From NCBI RefSeq assembly GCF_003462685.1, contig NZ_QRVE01000011.1:1-59576 (forward strand): a stretch of DNA of 59,576 nt. The letters are read 5' to 3'. Origin of the DNA: Collinsella sp. AF23-4AC (lineage in GTDB: Bacteria > Actinomycetota > Coriobacteriia > Coriobacteriales > Coriobacteriaceae). The notes under the pieces were generated by a model. The model saw only the letters and a program-made list of their open reading frames with translations. It had not been told where the DNA came from and did not search any database. The position numbers were made by a program, and so were the translations under genes. Within the stretch, counting starts at the first letter, position 1, and every line of letters starts with the position of its first letter. Shown piece by piece: positions 34,207 through 42,751 of this stretch.

Positions 34207-35469
34207 GTGGAAAACACGAAACAAAAGGCGAGCACCAAGCAAAAGCTGACCATCGCGGCCATCTTTGGCGCCATGGGCCCCGGTCTGCTGGCGGCGCTTT
34301 CGGGTAACGACGCCGGCGGTATCGCCACGTATTCCAGCGCGGGCGCCAGCTATGGCTATAAGATGCTCTGGATGCTTCCCGTCATGACCGTGCTGCTTAT
34401 CGTGACGCAGGAGACCGCGGCGCGCTGCGGCTGCGTCACGGGCAAGGGCCTGGCGTCGCTCATTCGCGAGCGCTTTGGCGTGCGCAAGAGCGTGCTGGCC
34501 ATGGCGGCGCTGCTGATCGCCAACACGGCGGTGACCATATCGGAGTTCGCGGGTATCGCGAGCGGCCTTGCCCTGTTTGGCGTTCCGGCGAGCATTTCGG
34601 TGCCGCTCGTGGCGCTGCTGGTGTGGATGCTTACCATGTCAGGCAGTTTCCAGCGCATCGAGAAGATTTTGCTGCTGGTAAGCTGCGTGTTCGTGACCTA
34701 CATTGTCGCCGCGTTTATGGCCGGCCCCAACTGGGGCGAGGTCGCGGTCGACTTGGTCGTCCCCAATATTCAAAACGACCCCAGCTACGTGTCGCTCGTG
34801 GTCGCAACAATTGGTACCACCATCGCACCGTGGATGATCTTCTTGGCTCAGAACAACGTGGTCGATAAGAATGCGGGCGAGGACGATATCGTGCTGCAGC
34901 GTATTGATACCGTGAGCGGCTCGATTGCTGCTGATATCATTGCGGGCTTCATTATCATCACGACCGGTACGGTGCTGTTCCCGGCGGGTATTCAGATTAG
35001 CGATGCCGCCGATGCCGCCCGCGCGCTGGAGCCCATCGCGGGTCAGTGGTCCACGGTGCTGTTTGCCTCGGGCCTGGTCGCAGCGAGCTTTTTGGCTGCC
35101 TGCGTGCTGCCGGGCGTTACGTCGAGTGCCATCTGCGAGGCTTTTGGTTGGGAGCGCGGCGCCGATCGCAGCTGGGACGAGGCCCCGGTTTACCGCGGCA
35201 TCATTACGGCCATCATCGGTATTTCTGCCGTGCTGGTGCTTATGCCCGGCGTCGATCTGTTCCAGATTATGATGACCTCGCAGGTCATCAATGGCGTGCT
35301 GCTGCCCGTGGTTCTGGTGTTCCAGGTGGTTATTGCCGCTGACCGTCACATTATGGGCACTAACCGCAACGGCCGCGTGTGGAATGTGCTCACTTGGGCG
35401 ACTATCGGCGTGATTACGGTGCTGACAGTCGTCATGTTTGTGCTGCAAGCGATGGGCTACAGCGCTTAA
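34207..35469 (+). CDS. NRAMP-related divalent metal transporter (probable Mg2+ type, NRMT-like)
   Basis: A 420-residue SLC11/NRAMP-fold protein with 11 predicted helices, starting at GTG 34207 directly after the MgtE-like gene. The helix-1 metal motif, DPGN in NRAMP proteins, reads NDAGG (D35 kept, Asn replaced by G38). The helix-6 motif, MPH, reads APW (A207, P208, W209). Loss of the sulfur ligand is the distinguishing feature of NRAMP-related Mg2+ transporters, first characterised from Eggerthella lenta, and fits pairing with an MgtE-like sensor. Transition-metal (Mn2+) transport is therefore less likely. Assignment to the subclass rests on the two motifs. Confidence 0.85.
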   Translation: MENTKQKASTKQKLTIAAIFGAMGPGLLAALSGNDAGGIATYSSAGASYGYKMLWMLPVMTVLLIVTQETAARCGCVTGKGLASLIRERFGVRKSVLAMAALLIANTAVTISEFAGIASGLALFGVPASISVPLVALLVWMLTMSGSFQRIEKILLLVSCVFVTYIVAAFMAGPNWGEVAVDLVVPNIQNDPSYVSLVVATIGTTIAPWMIFLAQNNVVDKNAGEDDIVLQRIDTVSGSIAADIIAGFIIITTGTVLFPAGIQISDAADAARALEPIAGQWSTVLFASGLVAASFLAACVLPGVTSSAICEAFGWERGADRSWDEAPVYRGIITAIIGISAVLVLMPGVDLFQIMMTSQVINGVLLPVVLVFQVVIAADRHIMGTNRNGRVWNVLTWATIGVITVLTVVMFVLQAMGYSA

Positions 35470-35491
35470 CGCCTCTTTTTGGTGTCGAGCG

Positions 35492-35522
35492 GGCCGCGGC
35501 CATGGACTGCGGCCTCTTTTTT
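35492..35522 (+). terminator. Terminator of the metal transporter operon
   Basis: GGCCGC (35492-35497) and GCGGCC (35509-35514) are followed by CTCTTTTTT, a normal intrinsic terminator 23 nt after the stop. Confidence 0.8.
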
Positions 35523-35555
35523 GCCCGCTATAGGGGGTCAGTTATATACCGATGT

Positions 35556-35777
35556 GCAAAAAATGCCAAATATGAGTACTGTTGCCAAGTGAATAGCATT
35601 TACATCCAAGAAGATAATGAACATAACCTATAGTATGTTCATTAAAATTGGCTCCAATACCCCCTAAACCAGTCAGGTTGGCTGCTTTAGGGGGTTGTAG
35701 GGGTCGCTCGGACGTCATTTTGGGTGGTTTTGCCTGCTACTAAAATGGTAACAGTACTCATATTTGCCCTTTTTTGC
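35556..35777. mobile_element. MITE-like AT-rich element with 28-bp terminal inverted repeats
   Basis: A 222-bp, AT-rich stretch bounded by 28-bp inverted repeats (35556-35583 and 35750-35777) that match at 26 positions. Both contain the core AATATGAGTACTGTT or its complement. Inside are a perfect 10-bp palindrome (AATGAACATA at 35616 with TATGTTCATT at 35634) and a CCCCCTAAA/TTTAGGGGG hairpin. There is no coding sequence. The base composition differs sharply from the surroundings, which suggests a non-autonomous element. Confidence 0.6.
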
Positions 35778-35954
35778 CCACAGACCTCTTGGATCCGGTT
35801 CGAAAAGAGTGATTTTGGGTTGTTTGCTGCGGGTGTGGGCTTGGAAACAACGCTCGGGGTGGCGAGGTGCCCAGAATTCGGTCGCAAGGAGGGCGTTCCT
35901 CGACTGTGTTAGGAGTGTCCCTAGGTGCCGGCACATAAGGAACGTCCCTAACTG

Positions 35955-35992
35955 CCGCAGGGGACGTCGGCCGTGGCCGACGCCCCCTGCGG
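35955..35992 (-). terminator. Terminator of the acyltransferase gene
   Basis: A long hairpin with arms beginning CCGCAGGGG and ending CCCCTGCGG and an inner GTCGGCC/GGCCGAC stem, about 24 nt past the acyltransferase stop on the minus strand. Confidence 0.65.
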
Positions 35993-36015
35993 GTGTAAGC
36001 AGATTTGGCTGTGCG

Positions 36016-38232
36016 TTACTTGTCGGTGCCCAGCTTGTGCGGTTTGTAGGCGAGCGCGTTGACGAGTGCGTCGGCGGCGGACTTGACGGCTGCCGGCTGC
36101 GGATCGTTGACGTGGTCCTCGGGGTGCACGGGCAGGTCTTTCTTGACCGCATCGTGGATCAGGTTGAGGTATTCGGTCACGCCGGTAGTCGACAGGTGCG
36201 TGCCGTCGCCATCGAACAGGTCGTTGCGGTTTGCACTGTGCCCGTACCAGTCGATAACGCGTACATTCTTGTAGCGCGTGGCGGCGTTGGCGATGGCCTG
36301 GTTCGTGGACCCGACCCACGGCTGCGGGCTACGCGTGTTTACAAACACGACGATACGCTGCTCGCCGGCATCGGCCATGATGGCGTCAATCTGGGCGTCC
36401 GTTACCAAACCGTTAGTGCCCAGGGCAAAGACCACGATCTTGCCGGCAAGGTTCTGCTGGATATAGCCCTCAAATGTCGCGCGGCCCGCATCAAACTGGC
36501 GGCCCTTTTCGGCATCGATATGGCTGTGAGGAAACGCGTCGTCAAAGGAATCGACGGCGCGCAGTGACACGGAGTCACCGATCATCAACAGGTCGTAGGA
36601 GCCATCGGGGAAGCCGTCGTTGTCCTTGTCGGTGTCGTCGGCCGCCTGCTGGTCGGTGGGCGCGGTGTTTTTGGCTTCCTTGTTCAGAACTTCGGCGCCC
36701 TCGCCGCTCAGCGCAGACGTCTCGGGCACAAAGATCAGGCCGCCCAGTGCAACGACCAACACGACAGCGCAGGCTGCGCAGACAGGGGCGTGCGCGCGTG
36801 CCCAGTTGGCGGGCGTGGTGGTGCCATCGCGGAATTCGGCGACGGTGTGGCCGAAGGCGCCCTTCCTAAACGGCGTTTCGATAAAGCGATAGGAGCACTC
36901 GGCTACGGCGACCACCACAAGTACCTGCAAAATGTACTGCCACCAGGGCGTGTCGTTGATGTTGGCGACCGGGTTCATAAGCAGCAGCAGCGGATAGTGC
37001 CACAGGTAGATGCTGTACGAGCGCTTGCCAACCCACACGAGCGGCTCGGCGGACAGCGCGCGGGCAACCATTCCCTGGGGCTGCACGCAGGCCGCGATGA
37101 CCATGAGCGTGAGGATCGAGCACAGCAGCGTGCCTCCGCGATACTGGAAGGCGGTGTAGCCGTTGGTGAGCGCGACCATGGCGGCAAGGCCAACCAGACC
37201 CACGACGCCCAACACATCGATGGATGCGGGCGAGGACCAAAAGCGCACGAGGGCGCTCGGCTGTGCCGGGGCGGTCTCGGCTGCTTCGTCGGCCTTCTCG
37301 CCAGATTTGCTCTCGGCGTTCTTGCCGTGCTTGGCGGCGCCAGCCAGGCGCTTGAGCCCCAAACGATGAGCGAGACGCACCGGCGCCAGGTCGCGATCGG
37401 GGATAAAGGCCATCCAGGCACCCAGCAGCAGCGAGAACACACGGGTGTCGGTGCCGTAGTACACGCGGCTGGGGTCGGCGGCAGGGTTGTAAAGCACCAT
37501 CATGGCGAGGGCAGATACCGCGGCAAGGCCCAGAACCACGCGGCGCGTGTTGGGCTTACTCACATGCATGGATACCATGGCAAACAACAGTGGCGGCCAA
37601 ATCAGGTAGAACTGTTCCTCGATGGCAAGCGACCAAAAGTGCGTGAGCGGCGAGGGGTCGCCCAGAGCATTGAAGTACGAGACGTTTTGGGCAATCTGCC
37701 ACCAGTTGTTGAAGAACAGCAGCGACGGCAGGATGTCGGGGCGCATCTTGGTGAGCATCACGTGGTTAAAGATGGTGCACAGCGCGCAGGTCACGAACGC
37801 TACCGTTACCACGGCGGGGACCAGGCGGCGGATGCGGCGAATCCAGAAGCTCTTAAGGTCGATGCAGCCGGTCTTAGCGACTTCGTTGAGCAGCAAGCGC
37901 GTGATCAGATAGCCCGAAAGCACAAAGAAGATCGTGACGCCGAGCAGGCCGCCCTGAGCCCACGTGAGGTTGAGGTGGTAGAGCACCACCGCGACGACGG
38001 CAAGCGTGCGCAGACCGTCGAGCGCAGGGATATAGCGGGACTTGGGACGAGCAGGCGTCTGCTCCGCGGCGGGAGTGTTGGCGCGGCCCTCGTTGTTGGC
38101 GGAAGCGCGATGGGGGCTCGCGGTGCGTCGCGGCTCGTTGGCACGGCGTTCGCCCTTCACGCGTTTGTGCGGCGCCGGCTCGTTGCCCGTGCGGTGTCGG
38201 CCGCGCGAGCCCGATTGCGAGAATTGTTCCAT
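36016..38232 (-). CDS. OatA-like acyltransferase 3 with C-terminal SGNH domain
   Basis: A 738-residue protein. A basic, disordered cytoplasmic head (1-65) precedes an acyltransferase-3 membrane domain (about 66-500, about 10-11 helices) with YIPALDGLRTLAV, VVLYHLN (H86) and the IEEQFYLIWP motif. An extracytoplasmic SGNH esterase domain (about 545-700) has GDS (S554), GTN (N607) and DGDGTH (D676, H679). This is the architecture of OatA-type peptidoglycan O-acetyltransferases and of surface-polysaccharide acetylases. O-acetylation of the glycan backbone to resist lysozyme is the likely role, but the acceptor cannot be told. The gene is monocistronic. Confidence 0.9.
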   Translation of the reverse strand: MEQFSQSGSRGRHRTGNEPAPHKRVKGERRANEPRRTASPHRASANNEGRANTPAAEQTPARPKSRYIPALDGLRTLAVVAVVLYHLNLTWAQGGLLGVTIFFVLSGYLITRLLLNEVAKTGCIDLKSFWIRRIRRLVPAVVTVAFVTCALCTIFNHVMLTKMRPDILPSLLFFNNWWQIAQNVSYFNALGDPSPLTHFWSLAIEEQFYLIWPPLLFAMVSMHVSKPNTRRVVLGLAAVSALAMMVLYNPAADPSRVYYGTDTRVFSLLLGAWMAFIPDRDLAPVRLAHRLGLKRLAGAAKHGKNAESKSGEKADEAAETAPAQPSALVRFWSSPASIDVLGVVGLVGLAAMVALTNGYTAFQYRGGTLLCSILTLMVIAACVQPQGMVARALSAEPLVWVGKRSYSIYLWHYPLLLLMNPVANINDTPWWQYILQVLVVVAVAECSYRFIETPFRKGAFGHTVAEFRDGTTTPANWARAHAPVCAACAVVLVVALGGLIFVPETSALSGEGAEVLNKEAKNTAPTDQQAADDTDKDNDGFPDGSYDLLMIGDSVSLRAVDSFDDAFPHSHIDAEKGRQFDAGRATFEGYIQQNLAGKIVVFALGTNGLVTDAQIDAIMADAGEQRIVVFVNTRSPQPWVGSTNQAIANAATRYKNVRVIDWYGHSANRNDLFDGDGTHLSTTGVTEYLNLIHDAVKKDLPVHPEDHVNDPQPAAVKSAADALVNALAYKPHKLGTDK

Positions 38233-38418
38233 AAAACATCATCCAATGACGAGAATAATCGGCACGTATTCATTGTAGCTGCCTGCTCCTGTGAATGCTT
38301 GCTGCTGGCGCAAGCTCAAGCGTGCGTCCACATCAAAGTGAACTAAAGTTATAGAGGTGCGAGAGCATACGATTGACGGCCGACAGCGGGCGCAGAGCCC
38401 ACGGACGAGGAGGTTTCC

Positions 38419-39414
38419 ATGGCGGATCACAGCATCGTTGCGGTGTTCGGCAGCATGAACATGGACCTTTCGGTGGCGTGCGAGCGCATGCCGCGCGCGG
38501 GCGAGACCGTCGGCGGCAGCGGTTTTATCACCAACGCCGGCGGTAAGGGGGCCAACCAGGCCGTCGCCGCCGCGTGCATGGGTGCGCACACGTGCATGAT
38601 TGGCGCCGTTGGGCGCGATACCTTTGGCGATGTGCTCGTGGCGGGGCTTCAGGATGCCGGCGTGGGCGTTGAGTTTGTGACACGTCTCGATGGCGTGGAG
38701 ACCGGTACCGCGACTATCATTCGCTGCGAGAGCGACAACCGCATCGTGCTGTCGCCGGGCGCCAACCATGCACTTGCGGGCGAGGACGTTGCCCGCGCAC
38801 TGAGGCGCCTGGTGGCCGACGAGCTCGACGGCGACGCCAGCGAGATTGCCCCGGCTGCCGGAAGCGTCTTTATCGCCCAGGGCGAATGTGATCTGATGGC
38901 AACGGCTGCGGCGCTCTGTTGCGCTCACGAGCTGGGGTTCTATACGATCTTTAACCCGGCACCCGCCTGCGACCTGCCGGCAGGAGCGTGGCCTGCGGTC
39001 GACCTGGTCTGCCCCAACGAGACCGAGTGCCAGGTGCTGACGGGCATTCTGCCCACGGATGATGCGAGTTGCGTCGCCGCGCTCAACGCCCTGCTCGCCA
39101 AGGGTGCCGGCGCCGCGGTCATCACGCTGGGTGGCGCCGGCTCGGTTACGCTTGGCGATGACGGCGAGCCGCTGCGCATGCCGGCGCTTTCGAGCACAGT
39201 GGTCGATACGACGGCCGCGGGCGATACGTTTATCGGCGCGTTGGCGGCGGCTCGTCTGGAGGGCCTGCCGCTCTTTGAGTGCATGGCGGCGGGTGCTCGC
39301 GCCTCGGCGGTGACGGTGTCGCGCCTGGGCGCTCAGCAATCAATTCCCATGCGTGCGGAAGTCGAGCACAAGTTTGGTTTAGACGGTTTGGATGTAGACG
39401 GAGAAGCGGAGTAG
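38419..39414 (+). CDS. rbsK: Ribokinase (PfkB family)
   Basis: A 331-residue sugar kinase. The N-terminal ribokinase signature GSMNMDLSVACERMPRAGET is followed by NAGGKGANQAVAAA (about 39-52). Later come NPAP, PNETE and the catalytic anion-hole segment DTTAAGDTF with D269. It phosphorylates ribose (or a related pentose) at O5. AGGAGG before ATG 38419 is the ribosome site. The nucleoside hydrolase gene starts five bases after its stop, so the pair would turn nucleosides into base plus ribose 5-phosphate. Confidence 0.9.
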   Translation: MADHSIVAVFGSMNMDLSVACERMPRAGETVGGSGFITNAGGKGANQAVAAACMGAHTCMIGAVGRDTFGDVLVAGLQDAGVGVEFVTRLDGVETGTATIIRCESDNRIVLSPGANHALAGEDVARALRRLVADELDGDASEIAPAAGSVFIAQGECDLMATAAALCCAHELGFYTIFNPAPACDLPAGAWPAVDLVCPNETECQVLTGILPTDDASCVAALNALLAKGAGAAVITLGGAGSVTLGDDGEPLRMPALSSTVVDTTAAGDTFIGALAAARLEGLPLFECMAAGARASAVTVSRLGAQQSIPMRAEVEHKFGLDGLDVDGEAE

Positions 39415-39418
39415 AACA

Positions 39419-40393
39419 ATGGCAACCAAGAAGCTGATCCTTGATCTGGATATGGGCGTGGATGATGCGATGGCGCTCGCCTATGCCATCGCGAGCCCCG
39501 AGGTGGAGCTCGTCGGCATCACCACGTGCTTTGGCAACGTGCGCGTCGAGCAGTCGGCGCACAACTGCTTGGCGGTGCTCGACCTGTTGGGTCGTCCCGA
39601 GGTGCCGGTGTACCTGGGCGCCGATCGTCCCATGAAGGCAACCGAACCCTACACGCCGCCGGCGTCCACCACGCTTATCCACGGCAAGAACGGCATCGGC
39701 GGCGCAAGCGTGCCCGCCTCGCCGTACGAGCCGGTGGGCGCGACGTCGGCCGATGGCAATGCGGCGGTCGATTACCTGATTGATGCCGCGCGTACCTATG
39801 GGCCCGATCTGGTCTACGTTGCGACCGGCCCGCTTACCAATCTGGCGCTTGCCCTGGAGCGCGATGCGGCGGCGATGATGTCCATCGGCCGCGTGGTCGT
39901 GATGGGCGGTGCGCTTACCGTGCCCGGCAACGTGAGCGCGGGCGCCGAGGCCAATATGGCAAGTGATCCCGAGGCGGCCGATGCCGTGCTGCGTTCAGGT
40001 CGCAAGCTCACCATGGTGGGCTTGGATGTGACGCACCGCGTGGTGCTCACGCGTCGCGACATTGCCGGCTGGACGGGCTCGGGCACTATGGCCGGTTGCG
40101 CGTTTGCGAGCATGGTCGAGCACTATATCGGTTCGTACGAAATGAACGCGCCCTACCTGGGCGGCTGCGCGCTGCACGATCCGCTGGCGGTTGCCGTGGC
40201 GATTGATCCCACGCTCGTGGGCGCGCTCGGCTGTAACCTGCGCGTTGACTTGCTGGGCGAGTATCGCGGCCGCACCATCTGCGACGAGCACCGTCTGTCC
40301 GATCCGGATAAGAGCGCGCTCGTGGCGCTCACCGTGGACGCCCCACGTTTCCTCGTGGAGTTTAAGGCGCGCATGGCCCGCGTCCTGGGCTAA
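39419..40393 (+). CDS. Inosine/uridine-preferring nucleoside hydrolase
   Basis: A 324-residue hydrolase. The N-terminal calcium/ribose site is LDLDMGVDDAM (D9, D11, D15, D16), a variant of the usual DTDxGxDD with Leu for Thr. Other family marks are TGPLTNLAL, VVMGGAL, NMASDPEAA and the C-terminal HDP (H253, D254). It cleaves the N-glycosidic bond of ribonucleosides; base preference (RihA, B or C type) cannot be decided. The product ribose would feed the ribokinase encoded immediately upstream. Confidence 0.9.
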   Translation: MATKKLILDLDMGVDDAMALAYAIASPEVELVGITTCFGNVRVEQSAHNCLAVLDLLGRPEVPVYLGADRPMKATEPYTPPASTTLIHGKNGIGGASVPASPYEPVGATSADGNAAVDYLIDAARTYGPDLVYVATGPLTNLALALERDAAAMMSIGRVVVMGGALTVPGNVSAGAEANMASDPEAADAVLRSGRKLTMVGLDVTHRVVLTRRDIAGWTGSGTMAGCAFASMVEHYIGSYEMNAPYLGGCALHDPLAVAVAIDPTLVGALGCNLRVDLLGEYRGRTICDEHRLSDPDKSALVALTVDAPRFLVEFKARMARVLG

Positions 40394-40490
40394 ACGGTCT
40401 CTGTGCCCCGTTCCAGATTAGCTACCGAGTAAATACGCCCGTTGGGGGAATAGTCGCGTCGCTTCGCTTGACAACAGGCTAAACTAGCTA

Positions 40491-40515
40491 TTAAACATTT
40501 ACTATTCTGTTTAGA
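40491..40515 (+). promoter_or_regulatory. Operator-like AT-rich site upstream of LacI-family regulator 1
   Basis: TTAAACATTTACTA (40491-40504) followed by TTCTGTTTAG. Similar sequences occur upstream of the hydrolase operon (42658) and of the isomerase operon (48167). It may be an autoregulatory site. Confidence 0.45.
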
Positions 40516-40596
40516 TTGAATTTGCGGTCGTTTAGTTGTCGAGTCACGGGGCGGTCAGGCCACGATGCTCCGCCACGACCGTTGCTAGGGGGAACA

Positions 40597-41607
40597 ATGG
40601 CCAAAGCAAGTGTTCGCGAGATCAGCCGCATCACCGGTTTTTCGCCCGCAACCGTGTCCAACGCGCTCAACCGCAAGCGCAGCGTGAGCGAGGAGACCGC
40701 CAAGGTCATCCTGGAGTGCGCGCAGTCGCTCGGCTATCAGCAGTCGACGCAGCTCGAGAGCATCCAGTTTGTGCTCGCGCGCAAGACGGGCGCCATCCTG
40801 GACGAGAGCACCTTTCATCCCGCGGTTATTGAGGGCGTGGAGCGCCAGGCACGTCGCCACGGCATGAGCACGAGCTTTGTCTCGCTCGACTTTAGCGACC
40901 TGGACGCCGTGCGCCCGCAGGTCGAGGGCCTGATTGCCGATCCGTCCGCTGCCATCGTGCTGATGGGCACCGAGCTGGGCGAAGAAGACTACGCCCTGTT
41001 CGCTAACGCCGCTGCCCACCTGATTGTGCTCGATGGCTGGAGCGACCGCCAGTACTTCGATGCCGTGGTCATTGCCAATACCGATTCGGTGCTGCGTGCC
41101 GTGGACTACCTTATCGAGAAAGGTCACAAGCAAATCGGCTATCTGGCGGGCGACCTTCGTATCCGCAACTTTAAGGATCGCGAGCGCGGCTATCGTCAAG
41201 CGCTTGAGGACGCGGGCCTTGAGGCCAACCCGACATGGCGCGTCACGCTGGGCACCACGCTCGAGGGCGCTTATCGCGACATGGGCGCGTGGCTCGACAA
41301 CGCCTCGCACGAAGATCTGCCAACGGCTTTCTTTGCCGAAAACGACGTGCTCGCCGTTGGTGCCATGCGCGCGTTCAACGAGCATGGCATTCGCGTGCCC
41401 GAGGATGTCTCGATCATCGGCTTTGACGACCTGTCGCTGGGCGCTTTTTCCAACCCGCCGCTCACCACGGTGCATGTTCCCAAACACGAGGTGGGCGAGA
41501 TCGCGGTGCGCCGTCTGGTGGGCAACATCCGCAATCCCAAGAGCTATACCTGCAAGACGGCCGTATCGACCTATTTTGTCGAGCGCCAAAGCGTGCGCGA
41601 GATCTAG
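40597..41607 (+). CDS. LacI-family transcriptional regulator 1
   Basis: A 336-residue regulator starting at ATG 40597 (MAKASVREIS) after a GGGGG-rich ribosome site; the frame is open to 40516 but that part shows no regulator sequence. The LacI HTH is at about 5-27 (VREISRITGFSPATVSNALN) with the hinge helix near 50. The periplasmic-binding-protein-like effector domain (about 62-330) includes FFAENDVLAVGAM and IIGFDDLSLGAF. It lies between the ribose genes and the putative apiose-type cluster and converges on a second LacI gene. The effector is unknown, probably a pentose or derived phosphate. Confidence 0.88.
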   Translation: MAKASVREISRITGFSPATVSNALNRKRSVSEETAKVILECAQSLGYQQSTQLESIQFVLARKTGAILDESTFHPAVIEGVERQARRHGMSTSFVSLDFSDLDAVRPQVEGLIADPSAAIVLMGTELGEEDYALFANAAAHLIVLDGWSDRQYFDAVVIANTDSVLRAVDYLIEKGHKQIGYLAGDLRIRNFKDRERGYRQALEDAGLEANPTWRVTLGTTLEGAYRDMGAWLDNASHEDLPTAFFAENDVLAVGAMRAFNEHGIRVPEDVSIIGFDDLSLGAFSNPPLTTVHVPKHEVGEIAVRRLVGNIRNPKSYTCKTAVSTYFVERQSVREI

Positions 41608-42599
41608 GCAGAACGGCGTTTGATAAGCGATGCCCCCAGCTCGATTTTGAGCGGGTGGTGCTCGGCCTCGTCGATGATCTCGACGAGGCGTCGTGCGGCG
41701 ATGGCGCCCATATACTGCGAAGGAACGTTGAGCGTGGTCAGCTGCGGCTGCACGTAGGTGCCGCCGATGTTGTTGTCGAAGCCGACGATGCGTACGTCAT
41801 CGGGCACGCGATAGCCGCGCTCGATGAAGGCTTTCATGGCTCCAATAGCCACATCGTCAAAGACGGCGACGTAGCTTTGGGCAAGGGACTCGCCCGAATC
41901 AATAATGTCGAGCATGCCCGAGTAGGCCTCGTCTAGATCGACGGCGAGCTCGTGGATGATGCCGCATTTTTCCGACCCGGCTAGCTGACTGTTGGCGTGC
42001 TCGTAGGCGAAACGTCGTTCGGTGAAGTTGCCCAAGGTAATGGGCGTCGTTAACAGGCCGGGGACCGATCCATACTTCGAATACAGGTACTGTACGGCAA
42101 GTGTCATACTGGCAGCGTTGTCGATCTTGACCGTGTCGACCCCAACGCTCATGCATGAGTCCAGCAGCAGCAGAGGGCAGTCCAGCGATGCAAACGGCAA
42201 AAAATCCGACTCGTACATCTCGGTTGCGAGGATGATGACGCCGTCATATCGTGCCTCGGCGATGTCGGCGATCTGTTGGTGAATGTTTTCGAATGGCGAG
42301 TAGTTCACCAGCGAAAATGAGAATCCCGCATGCCTAAGGGTGCCCTCGACTCCGGCGAGCATGTCGGCGAAAAAGGGGCTCGCAAAGATGCGGCGCCGGT
42401 TAAAGGCAACCAAGGCAACGGTTCCGCTTCTTTGTCGCTCGAACTTAATCTTGCTAAAGTCGTAACCTAGGGCTTCAGCGGTGCTGAGCACCAGCTGCCG
42501 TGTTTTTTCGCTTACGCCGCGTCGATTGTTAAGTGCAAGGGAGACGGCCGCTGCCGAGATTCCCAGCTGATCAGCAATTTGTTTTGCAGTAACGGCCAT
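41604..42599 (-). CDS. LacI-family transcriptional regulator 2
   Basis: A 331-residue LacI-type repressor with HTH at about 4-25 (TAKQIADQLGISAAAVSLAL) and an effector domain from about residue 60. It is divergent from the hydrolase/GH140/PTS operon, which it probably controls. Its last four bases overlap the end of regulator 1: the two convergent genes share CTAG, so each stop codon is read from opposite strands. The upstream region holds several TTAAC/GTTAA dyads. Confidence 0.88.
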   Translation of the reverse strand: MAVTAKQIADQLGISAAAVSLALNNRRGVSEKTRQLVLSTAEALGYDFSKIKFERQRSGTVALVAFNRRRIFASPFFADMLAGVEGTLRHAGFSFSLVNYSPFENIHQQIADIAEARYDGVIILATEMYESDFLPFASLDCPLLLLDSCMSVGVDTVKIDNAASMTLAVQYLYSKYGSVPGLLTTPITLGNFTERRFAYEHANSQLAGSEKCGIIHELAVDLDEAYSGMLDIIDSGESLAQSYVAVFDDVAIGAMKAFIERGYRVPDDVRIVGFDNNIGGTYVQPQLTTLNVPSQYMGAIAARRLVEIIDEAEHHPLKIELGASLIKRRSA

Positions 42600-42657
42600 G
42601 GTGGTTCCTAACGGTTGTTAACTTAAAACGAGCTTAACACTCGGCTGTTCATTAAGC

Positions 42658-42731
42658 TAAATATTTAGTAAGTCAACTTAAGAATCGATAGAAGTTAAGT
42701 TGCGTCCCCAGTAGAGTTTGTCTCAACAAAC
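42658..42731 (+). promoter_or_regulatory. Operator candidates upstream of the hydrolase/GH140/PTS operon
   Basis: TAAATATTTAGTA (42658-42670) is followed by a perfect dyad CAACTTAA (42674-42681) / TTAAGTTG (42695-42702). A further GTTTGT (42716) / ACAAAC (42726) dyad lies near the expected transcript start. The location between divergent regulator 2 and the operon suits a LacI-type repressor. Confidence 0.5.
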
Positions 42732-42751
42732 GCGACAGCAAGGGGGACGAG

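Noticed and set aside
38419..40393. Ribokinase and nucleoside hydrolase as part of the apiose-type pathway
   Set aside because: They form a self-sufficient nucleoside salvage pair with their own promoter; nothing ties them to the GH140/transketolase genes beyond proximity.
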